Made by a program: the position numbers and the translations under genes | From: an uncultured Clostridia bacterium | GTDB taxonomy: Bacteria; Bacillota_A; Clostridia; TANB77; CAG-508 | Reading direction: 5' to 3' | DNA: 33,762 bases | Assembly (NCBI GenBank): GCA_947624715.1 | Contig: CANQLO010000017.1 | Coordinates: 1-33,762 of the forward strand | Part shown: positions 16,113 to 24,203 of the stretch, one piece after another | Position numbering within the stretch: the stretch's first letter is position 1 | How the letters are laid out: each line of letters starts with the position of its first letter | The notes under the pieces: generated by a model | Database searches by the model: none | What the model saw: only the letters and a program-made list of their open reading frames with translations | What the model was told of the DNA's origin: nothing

Positions 16113-19100
16113 ATGGAAATTATATATGGAGTATCTGGCACAGGAAAAAGTGAATACATTTATAATGAAATAAAAAAATCTACTGCCAAGAAAATATATA
16201 TAATTACACCAGAACAGTTTTCTTTTACTGCTGAAAAAAAATTATTAGATAAATTAGAAAACGGTGCAACATTAAATTGTGAAGTACTTTCTTTTGAAAG
16301 AATGGCTTATAGAGTAATCAACAAATGTTTTGAAACAATGCCAAAAAATATAGGAAAGTCAGGAAAAGCAGAAATCATTTATGATGCAATATCAAAAAAT
16401 CAAAAAGAGCTAAATTTTTTAGGAAAGTCCCAAGAAAATGTTGATACAATTCTTACACAAATAACTGAATTCAAAAAACACAATATTACAGTTGAGATGC
16501 TAGAAAAACAAAAAGATGAAACAGAAGATGAATATTTAAAAATAAAATTAAATGATATGCTAGTTATGTATAAAACATTAGAAGAAACTATGCAAGGTCA
16601 GTTCTTAGATGAAAATGATTTACTTACAATACTAGCAGAAAAAATAGAAGAAAGCCATTTATTTGATGATGCGGTATTTTATATAGATGAATTTGCAGGA
16701 TTTACAAAACAAGAATATTCAGTAATTGCAAAGCTAGAAAAAATAGCTAAAAAAGTATATATAACTGTTTGCACTGATGAATTAAAAGTTACTAAATCAC
16801 CAGAAGTTGATATATTTTATGATAACAAACAGACAGTATCATCATTATGTGAAATAGCTGAAATTGATAAAGAAAAACAAGTAAAACTAGTAAAAAGATA
16901 CAGGTTTAAAAATGAAGAATTAGAGCATTTAGAAAAGAATCTATATGCTGTTCCATATGAAGTTTATGATAAAGATGTAAAAAATATTAAATTGTTTTTA
17001 GCAGAAAATAAATATGCTGAAATTGAACATATAGCAACAAACATAGTAAAACTTGTTAGAGATGAAGGTTATAGATATAAGGATATAGCAGTAATATGCA
17101 AAAACATTGAAGATTATTCAAGTTTATGTAAAGCTATATTTGATGAATATGAAATACCAGTATTTATAGATACAAAAAAGGATATTACTCAAAATCTACT
17201 TATAAAATATATTCTTGCAATATTTGATATTTTTACAAAAAACTGGTCTTATGAAGCTGTTTTTAATTATATAAAAACTGGATTTTTAGAAATAGAAGAT
17301 GTATACGAACTTGAGAATTATTGCTTAAAATGGGGCATCAAAGGTAAGAAATGGTATGAAGAACCATGGAACTATGATAAATCAGGATATAATTTTAACA
17401 AAGAGCAAGAAACTGTTATACAACCAATAATAGAACTTAAAGATAAATTGAAAGGAACCAAAACAGCTAAACAGATAAGTAAAAACATATTTGATTTTAT
17501 AGAAAAATATATTAATAAAGATAAATTAAATGATGAAACATTGAATGCTCTAGAAGTTATATATGAAGTATTAGAAGAAATTAATGATATTTTTGATGAT
17601 AAAAGTATTACATTTGAACATTATGCACAGTTATTAAAAATAGGTATATCATCAAAAGAATTAGGTCAGATACCAGAAACTCAAGATAAAGTAAATGTTG
17701 GTGATGTAAATAGAAGTAGAACTCATAAAGTAAGAGCAGTTTTTATAATTGGAGTAAATGATGGAGTATTTCCAAGTGTAATGTCTGCAGAAGGATTTTT
17801 TAGCGATAAGGATAGAGAAAATTTAAAACAAAAAGGTTTTGAACTTGCAAAAGGTTCTAAAGAAAAGTTATATGAGGAGAATTTTAACATATACAAAGCT
17901 TTTTCAACTGCTGAAGAAAAACTATTTATATCATATGCAGCAAGTGATGTAGAAGGAAATGGGTTAAGGAAATCATTGATAATATCAAAGCTAAAAAGAA
18001 TATTTCCAAATTTAAAAGAAGAATCTCAAGATATAGATGAGATATTAACCAAAAATATTACTTTTGCAAAACTTTTAAATAATCTGGATAATGATGAATG
18101 GAATGAAGTTTTTAAGTGGTATAAGGAAAAGTATCCAGAAAAATTATCATCTGCTTTGTTGGGACTATCATACTCTAATGTTCCAGAAAAACTAGATAAT
18201 GAATCAGTAGAAAAATTATATGGAGATAATCTAAAAACTAGCGTTTCTAAAATGGAGTCATATAGAGCTTGTCCATTCTCTTATTTTTTAAAGTATGGAT
18301 TAAACTTATCAGATAAAGAAAAGTTAGATATTAAGCCAGTAGATACAGGAAGCTTTATGCATAATATTATAGATGAAGTATTTAAAAGAACAGATGATAT
18401 TAAAAATATTTCAGACGAAGAATTAAAAAGTTTAATAGATGAAATTATTGACGAAGAACTTCAAAACGGTGGTAAATTTATGCTTACTGCAAAATATAGA
18501 GTTTTAGTTCAAAGGTTAAAAAAAGTAATTTTTTTGTCTATGAAGTATATTTTGCAAAGTCTAAAAAATAGTAAATTTGATGTATTAGGAACTGAAGTAA
18601 ACTTTGGAAGAGGAGAAAATCCACCAATTGAAATAAAGCTTGATGATGGAAGAAAAGTTTTAATTGAAGGTAAAATTGATAGAGTTGATATTGCAAAAAT
18701 GCCAGATGGAAAATATATCAGAATAATAGACTATAAGTCATCTAGCAAAGATATTAATTTAAACAAAGTAATAGCAGGACTTGAATTACAACTTATAACT
18801 TATGTAGACGCATTATGCAAAGAAAATGAAGATGTAGAACCTGCAGGAGCATTATATTTTACTTTACTAGAACCTAGGATATTAGGAAATACAAAAAATC
18901 TAGAAAAAGAAGAAATTGAAAAAATAATTAGAAAAAATTATACAATGCAAGGATTAGTACTAGCAGATGTTAATGTTATTAAGGCAATGGACACTAATTT
19001 AACAGAGGGAGCCTCAGATATAATTCCAGTTAAATTAAATAAAAGTGATGAAATAAATTATAAAGATTCTAGTACAGTTACAAGAGAAGAATTTGAAAAT

Positions 19101-19328
19101 TTGCAGAAATACACATTAAAGATAATTAAGCAAATTTCTAAGGAAATTTTAGAAGGTAATATTGAATTAAAACCTTATTATGATTTAAAACAAAAAAACA
19201 CACCATGCAAATATTGTACTTATAAATCTATCTGTCAATTTAATCCTAAATTTAATGGAAATGATTATAAGTTTATTAAATCAATGTCTAAACAAGAAGC
19301 ATTAGATGAAATAACAAGCCAAGTATAA
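16113..19328 (+). CDS. addB: ATP-dependent helicase/nuclease subunit B
   Basis: AddB with AddA resects double-strand breaks and recognises Chi for recombination. The 1071-residue protein has an ATP loop GVSGTGKS at 6-13 and a C-terminal RecB-type nuclease with DYKSS at 873-877. The iron-sulfur cluster cysteines are all there: Cys720 (RACPFSYF), Cys1032, Cys1035 and Cys1041, with the 3- and 6-residue spacing known for AddB. AAGGAGG precedes the ATG. In most Firmicutes addA follows; here the next genes are unrelated membrane proteins. The stop codon lies at the edge of a 36-bp tandem repeat. Confidence 0.96.
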   Translation: MEIIYGVSGTGKSEYIYNEIKKSTAKKIYIITPEQFSFTAEKKLLDKLENGATLNCEVLSFERMAYRVINKCFETMPKNIGKSGKAEIIYDAISKNQKELNFLGKSQENVDTILTQITEFKKHNITVEMLEKQKDETEDEYLKIKLNDMLVMYKTLEETMQGQFLDENDLLTILAEKIEESHLFDDAVFYIDEFAGFTKQEYSVIAKLEKIAKKVYITVCTDELKVTKSPEVDIFYDNKQTVSSLCEIAEIDKEKQVKLVKRYRFKNEELEHLEKNLYAVPYEVYDKDVKNIKLFLAENKYAEIEHIATNIVKLVRDEGYRYKDIAVICKNIEDYSSLCKAIFDEYEIPVFIDTKKDITQNLLIKYILAIFDIFTKNWSYEAVFNYIKTGFLEIEDVYELENYCLKWGIKGKKWYEEPWNYDKSGYNFNKEQETVIQPIIELKDKLKGTKTAKQISKNIFDFIEKYINKDKLNDETLNALEVIYEVLEEINDIFDDKSITFEHYAQLLKIGISSKELGQIPETQDKVNVGDVNRSRTHKVRAVFIIGVNDGVFPSVMSAEGFFSDKDRENLKQKGFELAKGSKEKLYEENFNIYKAFSTAEEKLFISYAASDVEGNGLRKSLIISKLKRIFPNLKEESQDIDEILTKNITFAKLLNNLDNDEWNEVFKWYKEKYPEKLSSALLGLSYSNVPEKLDNESVEKLYGDNLKTSVSKMESYRACPFSYFLKYGLNLSDKEKLDIKPVDTGSFMHNIIDEVFKRTDDIKNISDEELKSLIDEIIDEELQNGGKFMLTAKYRVLVQRLKKVIFLSMKYILQSLKNSKFDVLGTEVNFGRGENPPIEIKLDDGRKVLIEGKIDRVDIAKMPDGKYIRIIDYKSSSKDINLNKVIAGLELQLITYVDALCKENEDVEPAGALYFTLLEPRILGNTKNLEKEEIEKIIRKNYTMQGLVLADVNVIKAMDTNLTEGASDIIPVKLNKSDEINYKDSSTVTREEFENLQKYTLKIIKQISKEILEGNIELKPYYDLKQKNTPCKYCTYKSICQFNPKFNGNDYKFIKSMSKQEALDEITSQV

Positions 19329-19434
19329 CAATTTTTAAGGACGTGAAATCAAAAACTATTATAACATTTTTTAGGACCGTGAAATCAAAAATTATTATAA
19401 CATTTTTTAGGACCGTGAAATCAAAAAACTATTA
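19327..19434 (+). repeat. Three 36-bp tandem repeats behind addB
   Basis: Units begin at 19327, 19363 and 19399, each of exactly 36 bases: AACA, a T-run, AGGACCGTGAAATCAAAAA, then an ATTAT-like end. Copies 2 and 3 are nearly identical, and copy 1 lacks one C. There are no unique spacers, so this is not a CRISPR array. The first unit overlaps the addB stop codon. Confidence 0.9.
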
Positions 19435-19454
19435 AAAAATTAAATTTAAAAGTA

Positions 19455-19483
19455 TTGATTTATACTAAAATATAAAATATAAT
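19455..19483 (+). promoter_or_regulatory. Promoter for the membrane-protein genes after addB
   Basis: TTGATT (19455-19460), a 17-bp spacer and TATAAT (19478-19483), 50 bp before the start codon. Confidence 0.75.
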
Positions 19484-19532
19484 TAAGCTGTTAAAATTCA
19501 ATAATATAATTAAAACAAGGGAGGAAAATGTA

Positions 19533-20147
19533 ATGGAAGGAATAGTAGAAAAAAAAGCATATGAATTTTCTAAAGCAGGAGAAATTGTACAAACAATTCT
19601 TATTGTATTAGGTGCATTATTAGTTCCAGCAGTAGTGCCACAATTATTACAAGCAATATTTGGAGCAAGTAGTGTAATTGCAAGCAATTCACAAATTGTA
19701 GTTGGAAGTATAGTAAATACAGCGCTAATTATAGCAGGATTAAATTTAAAAGGCTGGAGAAATCTTATATTAATTGCAACATTGCCAAGTATATCTGCTG
19801 TAGGTAGTGGATATATATTTGGAAGTTTAACAAAAGTAACAATGTTTATGATACCTGGAATATGGCTTGGAAATTTCTCTCTAATAATACTTATGAAATA
19901 TTTATATGTAAATAAAAAAATGAATTATGCATTAAGTGCAATTATAGCTATTATAGTAAAAGTAGCATTTATATTTGGTGTATTAAATATATGGATGGCA
20001 TTTTCAGTATTACCAAATAAAGGAGCAGTAGCAGATACTCTAAGAAATTCAATGGGATTAACACAATTAATAACAGCAACAGTGGGTGGAGTATTATCAT
20101 TTTTAATAATGAAAGTTGGATTTCGTAAAAAATCTAAAAACTCATAA
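19533..20147 (+). CDS. Six-helix integral membrane protein, possibly an ECF-type substrate-binding subunit
   Basis: The 204-residue protein is almost wholly hydrophobic, with about six membrane helices and a short basic C-terminus (FRKKSKNS). Small size, glycine/alanine-rich helices and the pattern TLPSISAVGSG are reminiscent of S-components of energy-coupling-factor transporters, but I cannot name a substrate and no ECF ATPase genes are nearby. GGGAGG lies 9 bp before the ATG. It has its own promoter. The next gene starts 16 bp after the stop, so they are probably cotranscribed. Confidence 0.6.
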   Translation: MEGIVEKKAYEFSKAGEIVQTILIVLGALLVPAVVPQLLQAIFGASSVIASNSQIVVGSIVNTALIIAGLNLKGWRNLILIATLPSISAVGSGYIFGSLTKVTMFMIPGIWLGNFSLIILMKYLYVNKKMNYALSAIIAIIVKVAFIFGVLNIWMAFSVLPNKGAVADTLRNSMGLTQLITATVGGVLSFLIMKVGFRKKSKNS

Positions 20148-20162
20148 AAGTAGAGAATAAAT

Positions 20163-20684
20163 ATGAAAGAAATATATTTTGTTTTAACACATACAGGAAC
20201 TGTATTATCTAGAATAGTGAAAATGTACACGAAAGATGAATTTTCTCATATATCAATATCACTAGATAAAAATTTAAATGAAATGTATAGTTTTGGAAGG
20301 AAAAGGCCATATAATCCATTAGATGGAGGACTAGTACATGAACACATAGATAGTGGAACCTTCAAGAGATTTTACAAAACTAAATGTAGAGTATATTGTT
20401 TAGAAATAACTGATAAACAATATGATAAGATAAGTAAAAAAGTTTATGAAATGTACAAGAAAAAGGATATTTATAAATTTAACATAATAGGATTGCTTGA
20501 AGTAAGTGTAAATAAAAAACATACTAAAAAGGATTATTATTATTGTGCTGAGTTTGTAAAATATCTATTAGAGCAAGCAGATGTTAAAAACGATTTACCA
20601 TATATAGTAAAGCCAGAAGATTTTAAAAATATAGATGGTATGAATGAAATATATCATGGATATTTGAGAGATTATAAGATATAA
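20163..20684 (+). CDS. Permuted NlpC/P60-like (YiiX/YebB-type) papain-fold protein
   Basis: The 173-residue protein has a histidine in DEFSHISISLD (His29) ahead of a cysteine in YYYCAEFVKYLL (Cys128). His before Cys is the circularly permuted order of the YiiX/YebB (DUF830) branch of NlpC/P60 enzymes, which act as thiol hydrolases or acyltransferases on peptides, amides or lipids. No signal peptide is visible, so it is probably cytoplasmic or membrane-peripheral. The ribosome binding site is weak (AGTAGAGA). The actual substrate is unknown. Confidence 0.72.
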   Translation: MKEIYFVLTHTGTVLSRIVKMYTKDEFSHISISLDKNLNEMYSFGRKRPYNPLDGGLVHEHIDSGTFKRFYKTKCRVYCLEITDKQYDKISKKVYEMYKKKDIYKFNIIGLLEVSVNKKHTKKDYYYCAEFVKYLLEQADVKNDLPYIVKPEDFKNIDGMNEIYHGYLRDYKI

Positions 20685-20753
20685 AAATAGCAAATTATGT
20701 TAAGCTGAACTTAGCAATATTTATTATAGTAGATAGAGAAAAAGAGGTATAAA

Positions 20754-21473
20754 ATGAACAAAAAAGGAAACTTGCTAAAAATATTTCTACTAGTGTTAGC
20801 AGTTGCAATATGTGCAGCTGCTATAATATATTTATTTCCAGTATTTAAGAACTTAGCAACACCAGAAGGACAAGCAGAATTCAAGAATAAAATTGATAGT
20901 TTAGGATTTCTCGGAATTTTAGCATTATTTGGTTTGCAACTAGCACAGATATTTTTAGTTGTTATTCCTGGTGAACCGATAGAAATATTAGCTGGTGCTT
21001 GCTATGGAGGTTTTGGAGGATTTTTATTTATAATAATATCAGTAGCAATTACGTCAACTATGATATTCTTTTTAGTAAGGAAACTAGGAAAAAATTTTGT
21101 ATACAATTTTTATAAAAAAGAAAAAATAGAAAAATTAGAAAATAATACAATTCTAGAAAATACTCAAAACATAGAGCTGATTATGCTCATATTATTTTTA
21201 ATACCAGGAACACCAAAAGATTTATTAGTGTATATTGCAGGACTTTTACCAATTAATGCTACAAGATTTATAATTATATCTACATTAGCAAGAATTCCAT
21301 CAATTCTATCATCTACCTTAGTAGGAGCACACCTTTTAGCCGGAAATTGGGGTATAAGCATATTAATTTACATAATAACATTTGTTTTTATTGGAATAAT
21401 AATTTTGGTTGCAAATAAAATTGATAAAAATAAAATAACTAAAAACGTTATAAATAGCTTAAAATCAAACTAA
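20754..21473 (+). CDS. TVP38/TMEM64 (VTT/DedA-like) membrane protein
   Basis: The 239-residue protein has one N-terminal helix and then the VTT domain with its two re-entrant motifs: GEPIEILAGACYGGFGG and, about 90 residues later, FLIPGTPKDLLVYIAGLLP. Family members are linked to lipid scrambling or transport and to membrane homeostasis; no reaction can be read from the sequence. AAAGAGG precedes the ATG by 6 bp. It lies 69 bp behind the NlpC/P60-like gene, perhaps in the same transcript. Confidence 0.88.
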   Translation: MNKKGNLLKIFLLVLAVAICAAAIIYLFPVFKNLATPEGQAEFKNKIDSLGFLGILALFGLQLAQIFLVVIPGEPIEILAGACYGGFGGFLFIIISVAITSTMIFFLVRKLGKNFVYNFYKKEKIEKLENNTILENTQNIELIMLILFLIPGTPKDLLVYIAGLLPINATRFIIISTLARIPSILSSTLVGAHLLAGNWGISILIYIITFVFIGIIILVANKIDKNKITKNVINSLKSN

Positions 21474-21529
21474 AAAGGAAAAATCTTGCAAAAAAAAATA
21501 TAAAAATTCGACAAATTTTACAAATTTCC

Positions 21530-21558
21530 TTGATTTGGTATTTGGTTTATGCTATAAT
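21530..21558 (+). promoter_or_regulatory. Promoter of the abrB-like gene
   Basis: TTGATT (21530-21535), a 17-bp spacer and TATAAT (21553-21558), followed by an AGGAGGT ribosome binding site near 21601. Confidence 0.8.
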
Positions 21559-21616
21559 GTCATTGGACTATTGAAAAGGGCCCAATAATAAAGTTAAAAT
21601 AGGAGGTAAATGTGTT

Positions 21617-21859
21617 ATGAAAGCTACAGGAGTATTAAGAAAAATTGATGGATTAGGAAGAATAGTTATACCAATGGAGATTAGAAACAAATTGGATATA
21701 TCTGAAAATGATCCATTAGAAATACATTGCGAAGGAACAACAATATCTGTAAAGAAATATGAACCAGATTGTACGTTCTGTGGAAGTTCAAGAAACGTTG
21801 TTGAATACAAAGGTAAAATAGTTTGCGAAAAATGTTTAAATGAACTAAAAAAAATGTAA
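21617..21859 (+). CDS. AbrB/SpoVT-family transition-state regulator with zinc ribbon
   Basis: The 80-residue protein starts with the swapped-hairpin DNA-binding domain: TGVLRKIDGLGRIVIPMEIR and EIHCEGTTISVKKY. Its tail carries a zinc ribbon with Cys52, Cys55, Cys70 and Cys73, a combination common in clostridial AbrB homologues. Such proteins act as dimers or tetramers on AT-rich promoters and control the switch to stationary phase, sporulation or biofilm growth. It is monocistronic, with a strong promoter, AGGAGGT and a strong terminator. It lies just before the large surface-protein genes and may regulate them, but nothing in the sequence proves this. Confidence 0.93.
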   Translation: MKATGVLRKIDGLGRIVIPMEIRNKLDISENDPLEIHCEGTTISVKKYEPDCTFCGSSRNVVEYKGKIVCEKCLNELKKM

Positions 21860-21863
21860 TGAT

Positions 21864-21893
21864 AAAAAGCCTATTATGTAAATAGGCTTTTTA
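21864..21893 (+). terminator. Terminator after the abrB-like gene
   Basis: A 12-bp perfect stem AAAAAGCCTATT (21864-21875) pairs with 21881-21892 across a 5-nt loop, with T-rich end. Confidence 0.88.
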
Positions 21894-21904
21894 TTAACTT
21901 TAAT

Positions 21905-21930
21905 GGTGAGCCGCGTGTTCTACCAGTGTA
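21905..21930 (-). other. Short tRNA-like patch, possible scar
   Basis: On the minus strand this GC-rich patch reads CTGGTAGAACACGCGGCTCA, very like the D-loop to anticodon-stem part of a tRNA. Neither the acceptor stem nor a T-arm is present, so it is not a working tRNA. It may be a leftover of recombination at a tRNA gene or chance. Confidence 0.3.
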
Positions 21931-21961
21931 TTTTTCTTATGTAAACAATATTTATTTTCAA

Positions 21962-22001
21962 ACAGTTGACAAAGTAACAAATTTGTTAACTGTCTTTTTT
22001 T
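21962..22001 (+). terminator. Second terminator-like hairpin
   Basis: ACAGTTGACA (21962-21971) pairs with 21984-21993 (one G-T pair) over a 12-nt loop and is followed by seven T (21995-22001). No gene lies between it and the previous terminator. Confidence 0.7.
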
Positions 22002-22043
22002 ATATTTATGAATAAAAAAACAAAAATGTAAAAAAATACTTAT

Positions 22044-24203
22044 ATGAAAAATATTGTTAGAATAAAGGAAAAAATAGTTTTTTTAATATTGGTTACCATA
22101 ATATCACAAATTATTTTAATTTTTAAACCGATAAATATTGTATTAGCAGATTCTAGTAGATATCAATATAATTCTGCAAACATGAGTTATCCTGGATATA
22201 GAGATAGGATTGATATTTTAAAATCGTTACATCCAAACTGGAATTTTATAATAATGAAAACAGGGCTAAACTGGAATGATGTAATAGCAAATGAATATTC
22301 AGGTCATTTTGATACACCAAAAAATCTTATTCAAGGTAAGTCTGGAGGTTGGATTTGTTCAATATGTGGTTCTAGAGTATATGATACAGGAGAGTGGTTG
22401 TGTGCATCTGAATCAGCAATAAGATATTATATGGATCCACGAAATTGGTTAGTAGATAGCCCATATTTATTTCAGTTTTTACAAACAGATTATATGGAAA
22501 CTTTAGATCAAGATATTTATGCAGCTTTAAATGGAACATTTCTATATTCTTGGGATGTAGCAAGTATAATAAATAGAGTATGCAGGAACAACAATGCTAG
22601 TCCTTATTTTATAATAGCAAGAATTTTGCAAGAACAAGGAAATTCAGGTGGAAGAACGTACAAAATGCAAGATTCAGATGGAACTATTTACTACAATTTA
22701 TTTAATATTGGAGCAACTGGAAATACAGAAAATGAAGTGTATTGGAACGCTTTAGCGAAAGCAAAAGAAAGTGGTTGGACAAGTATTGAAAGCTGTTTAA
22801 ATGGAGGAATCTCATTTTTATTATCATCATATATTTCATATAAACAGAATACTTTATATCTAAATAAATTTGATGTTGAGTCATATTTAGGACTTTATGT
22901 ACACCAATATATGCAAAATATAGAAGCACCAAAAAATGAAGCTATTTCAATGTACAATAAAATGAAAAATGCAAATCTTTTAAACAGAAATTTAACATTT
23001 GTAATTCCAGTCTATGAGAACATGCCTCAAACAGCAAGTCCATCGCCTGATATAGCAGGAGAAGCATTCCCTAAAAACATAAGAGTAAAACAAGGGCATT
23101 CAGGCATTATGGTTAGAAGCGGAAGAAGCACCTCAAGTGGAATTTTGGATAGAATAGCAGACAGCAGTGTGGTAATTTTATCTGTTGAAAGATATTCAGA
23201 TGGATGGCATAAAATTGTATTAGAAAATGGTACAGTTGGATATTTAAAATTTAATACAGATTATTTAGAAGAAATTGCAGATGTTACAAATTGCTATGAA
23301 ACAAAAAAGATAATTAGCAATGGAACAATTTTAAGAGCAGGACCTGGGCTAGAACATATTGAAATTACAAATCTAAATGCAGGGGAAGAAGTTATAAGAA
23401 TAGATAGTACTGGAAGATACAATTTTGGTGGAAAGATATGGGATAGAGTTATAATTAAAGATGGCAGACAAGGTTTTGTTGTAAGAGAAGCTTTAGGTGA
23501 CATAAATCAAAACAATACGACGGTTAAAAATGAGATAGAAGAGCAACAAGAAAATCCAAATGAAAATGTAGTAGAAGAAAGAAATGAGATAGGAGAATTA
23601 CAAAATCAAATAGGAGAAAATGACACAGAAAATAATGTAGAAGAAAACAATGCACAAAATAATTTAGAGGGAAATAATACTCAAAATAATACAGAAGAAA
23701 ATAATACAGGAAATAATTTAGAAGAAGGTAGCACAGGGAATAATTTAGAAGGAGATAATACAGAAAATAACACAGGAAATGAGATTGTAAATGATGTAGT
23801 TGAAAATAATAATGTTACAGAACAAACAGAAAATAATGAAATAATAGAAGATGATACAAAAAATGAAAATGACAGAAAATATTTAAGTATAGGACCAGAA
23901 AAGCAATCAGCAGATTTAGATGGAGTAGTAACTAAAAACGGAGTAGAAACAGAGGAAGCAGGTACTGGCTATTTAATAGTAATAAACGAAAAGGAATATA
24001 TAATTGTAAAAAGAGGAGATGTAAATGGAGACGGATATGTTAAGGCAAATGATTATTTAATAATTAAAGATTATATTATTGGAACTAATACAAGTCTAAG
24101 AGATGAATATTTACAAGCAGCAGATGTTACAAATGATAAAGCTGTTAAGGCGAATGATTATTTAAAAATAAAAGATCATATTATGTATGGAGTGGAAATA
24201 TAG
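22044..24203 (+). CDS. Secreted glucosaminidase with two SH3b domains, Asn/Glu-rich linker and dockerin-like C-terminus (module copy 1)
   Basis: The 719-residue protein has a signal peptide (about 1-35). Residues 45-310 match clostridial endo-beta-N-acetylglucosaminidases that cut peptidoglycan glycan strands (GH73-like): RYYMDPRNWL, IIARILQEQG with probable catalytic Glu197, and FNIGATG. An extra CxxC (Cys105, Cys108) sits in the N-terminal part. Two SH3b wall-binding domains follow (about 345-412 and 417-487), then about 120 residues of Asn/Glu-rich repeats. The end (656-719) holds two dockerin-like calcium loops, DVNGDGYVKANDY and DVTNDKAVKANDY. No good ribosome binding site is seen before ATG 22044. 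The next gene begins directly after the stop. Its paralogue starts at 25900. Confidence 0.85.
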   Translation: MKNIVRIKEKIVFLILVTIISQIILIFKPINIVLADSSRYQYNSANMSYPGYRDRIDILKSLHPNWNFIIMKTGLNWNDVIANEYSGHFDTPKNLIQGKSGGWICSICGSRVYDTGEWLCASESAIRYYMDPRNWLVDSPYLFQFLQTDYMETLDQDIYAALNGTFLYSWDVASIINRVCRNNNASPYFIIARILQEQGNSGGRTYKMQDSDGTIYYNLFNIGATGNTENEVYWNALAKAKESGWTSIESCLNGGISFLLSSYISYKQNTLYLNKFDVESYLGLYVHQYMQNIEAPKNEAISMYNKMKNANLLNRNLTFVIPVYENMPQTASPSPDIAGEAFPKNIRVKQGHSGIMVRSGRSTSSGILDRIADSSVVILSVERYSDGWHKIVLENGTVGYLKFNTDYLEEIADVTNCYETKKIISNGTILRAGPGLEHIEITNLNAGEEVIRIDSTGRYNFGGKIWDRVIIKDGRQGFVVREALGDINQNNTTVKNEIEEQQENPNENVVEERNEIGELQNQIGENDTENNVEENNAQNNLEGNNTQNNTEENNTGNNLEEGSTGNNLEGDNTENNTGNEIVNDVVENNNVTEQTENNEIIEDDTKNENDRKYLSIGPEKQSADLDGVVTKNGVETEEAGTGYLIVINEKEYIIVKRGDVNGDGYVKANDYLIIKDYIIGTNTSLRDEYLQAADVTNDKAVKANDYLKIKDHIMYGVEI

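Noticed and set aside
19327..19434. Possible CRISPR array (36-bp period)
   Set aside because: The units are directly adjacent without spacers, and no cas genes are present.
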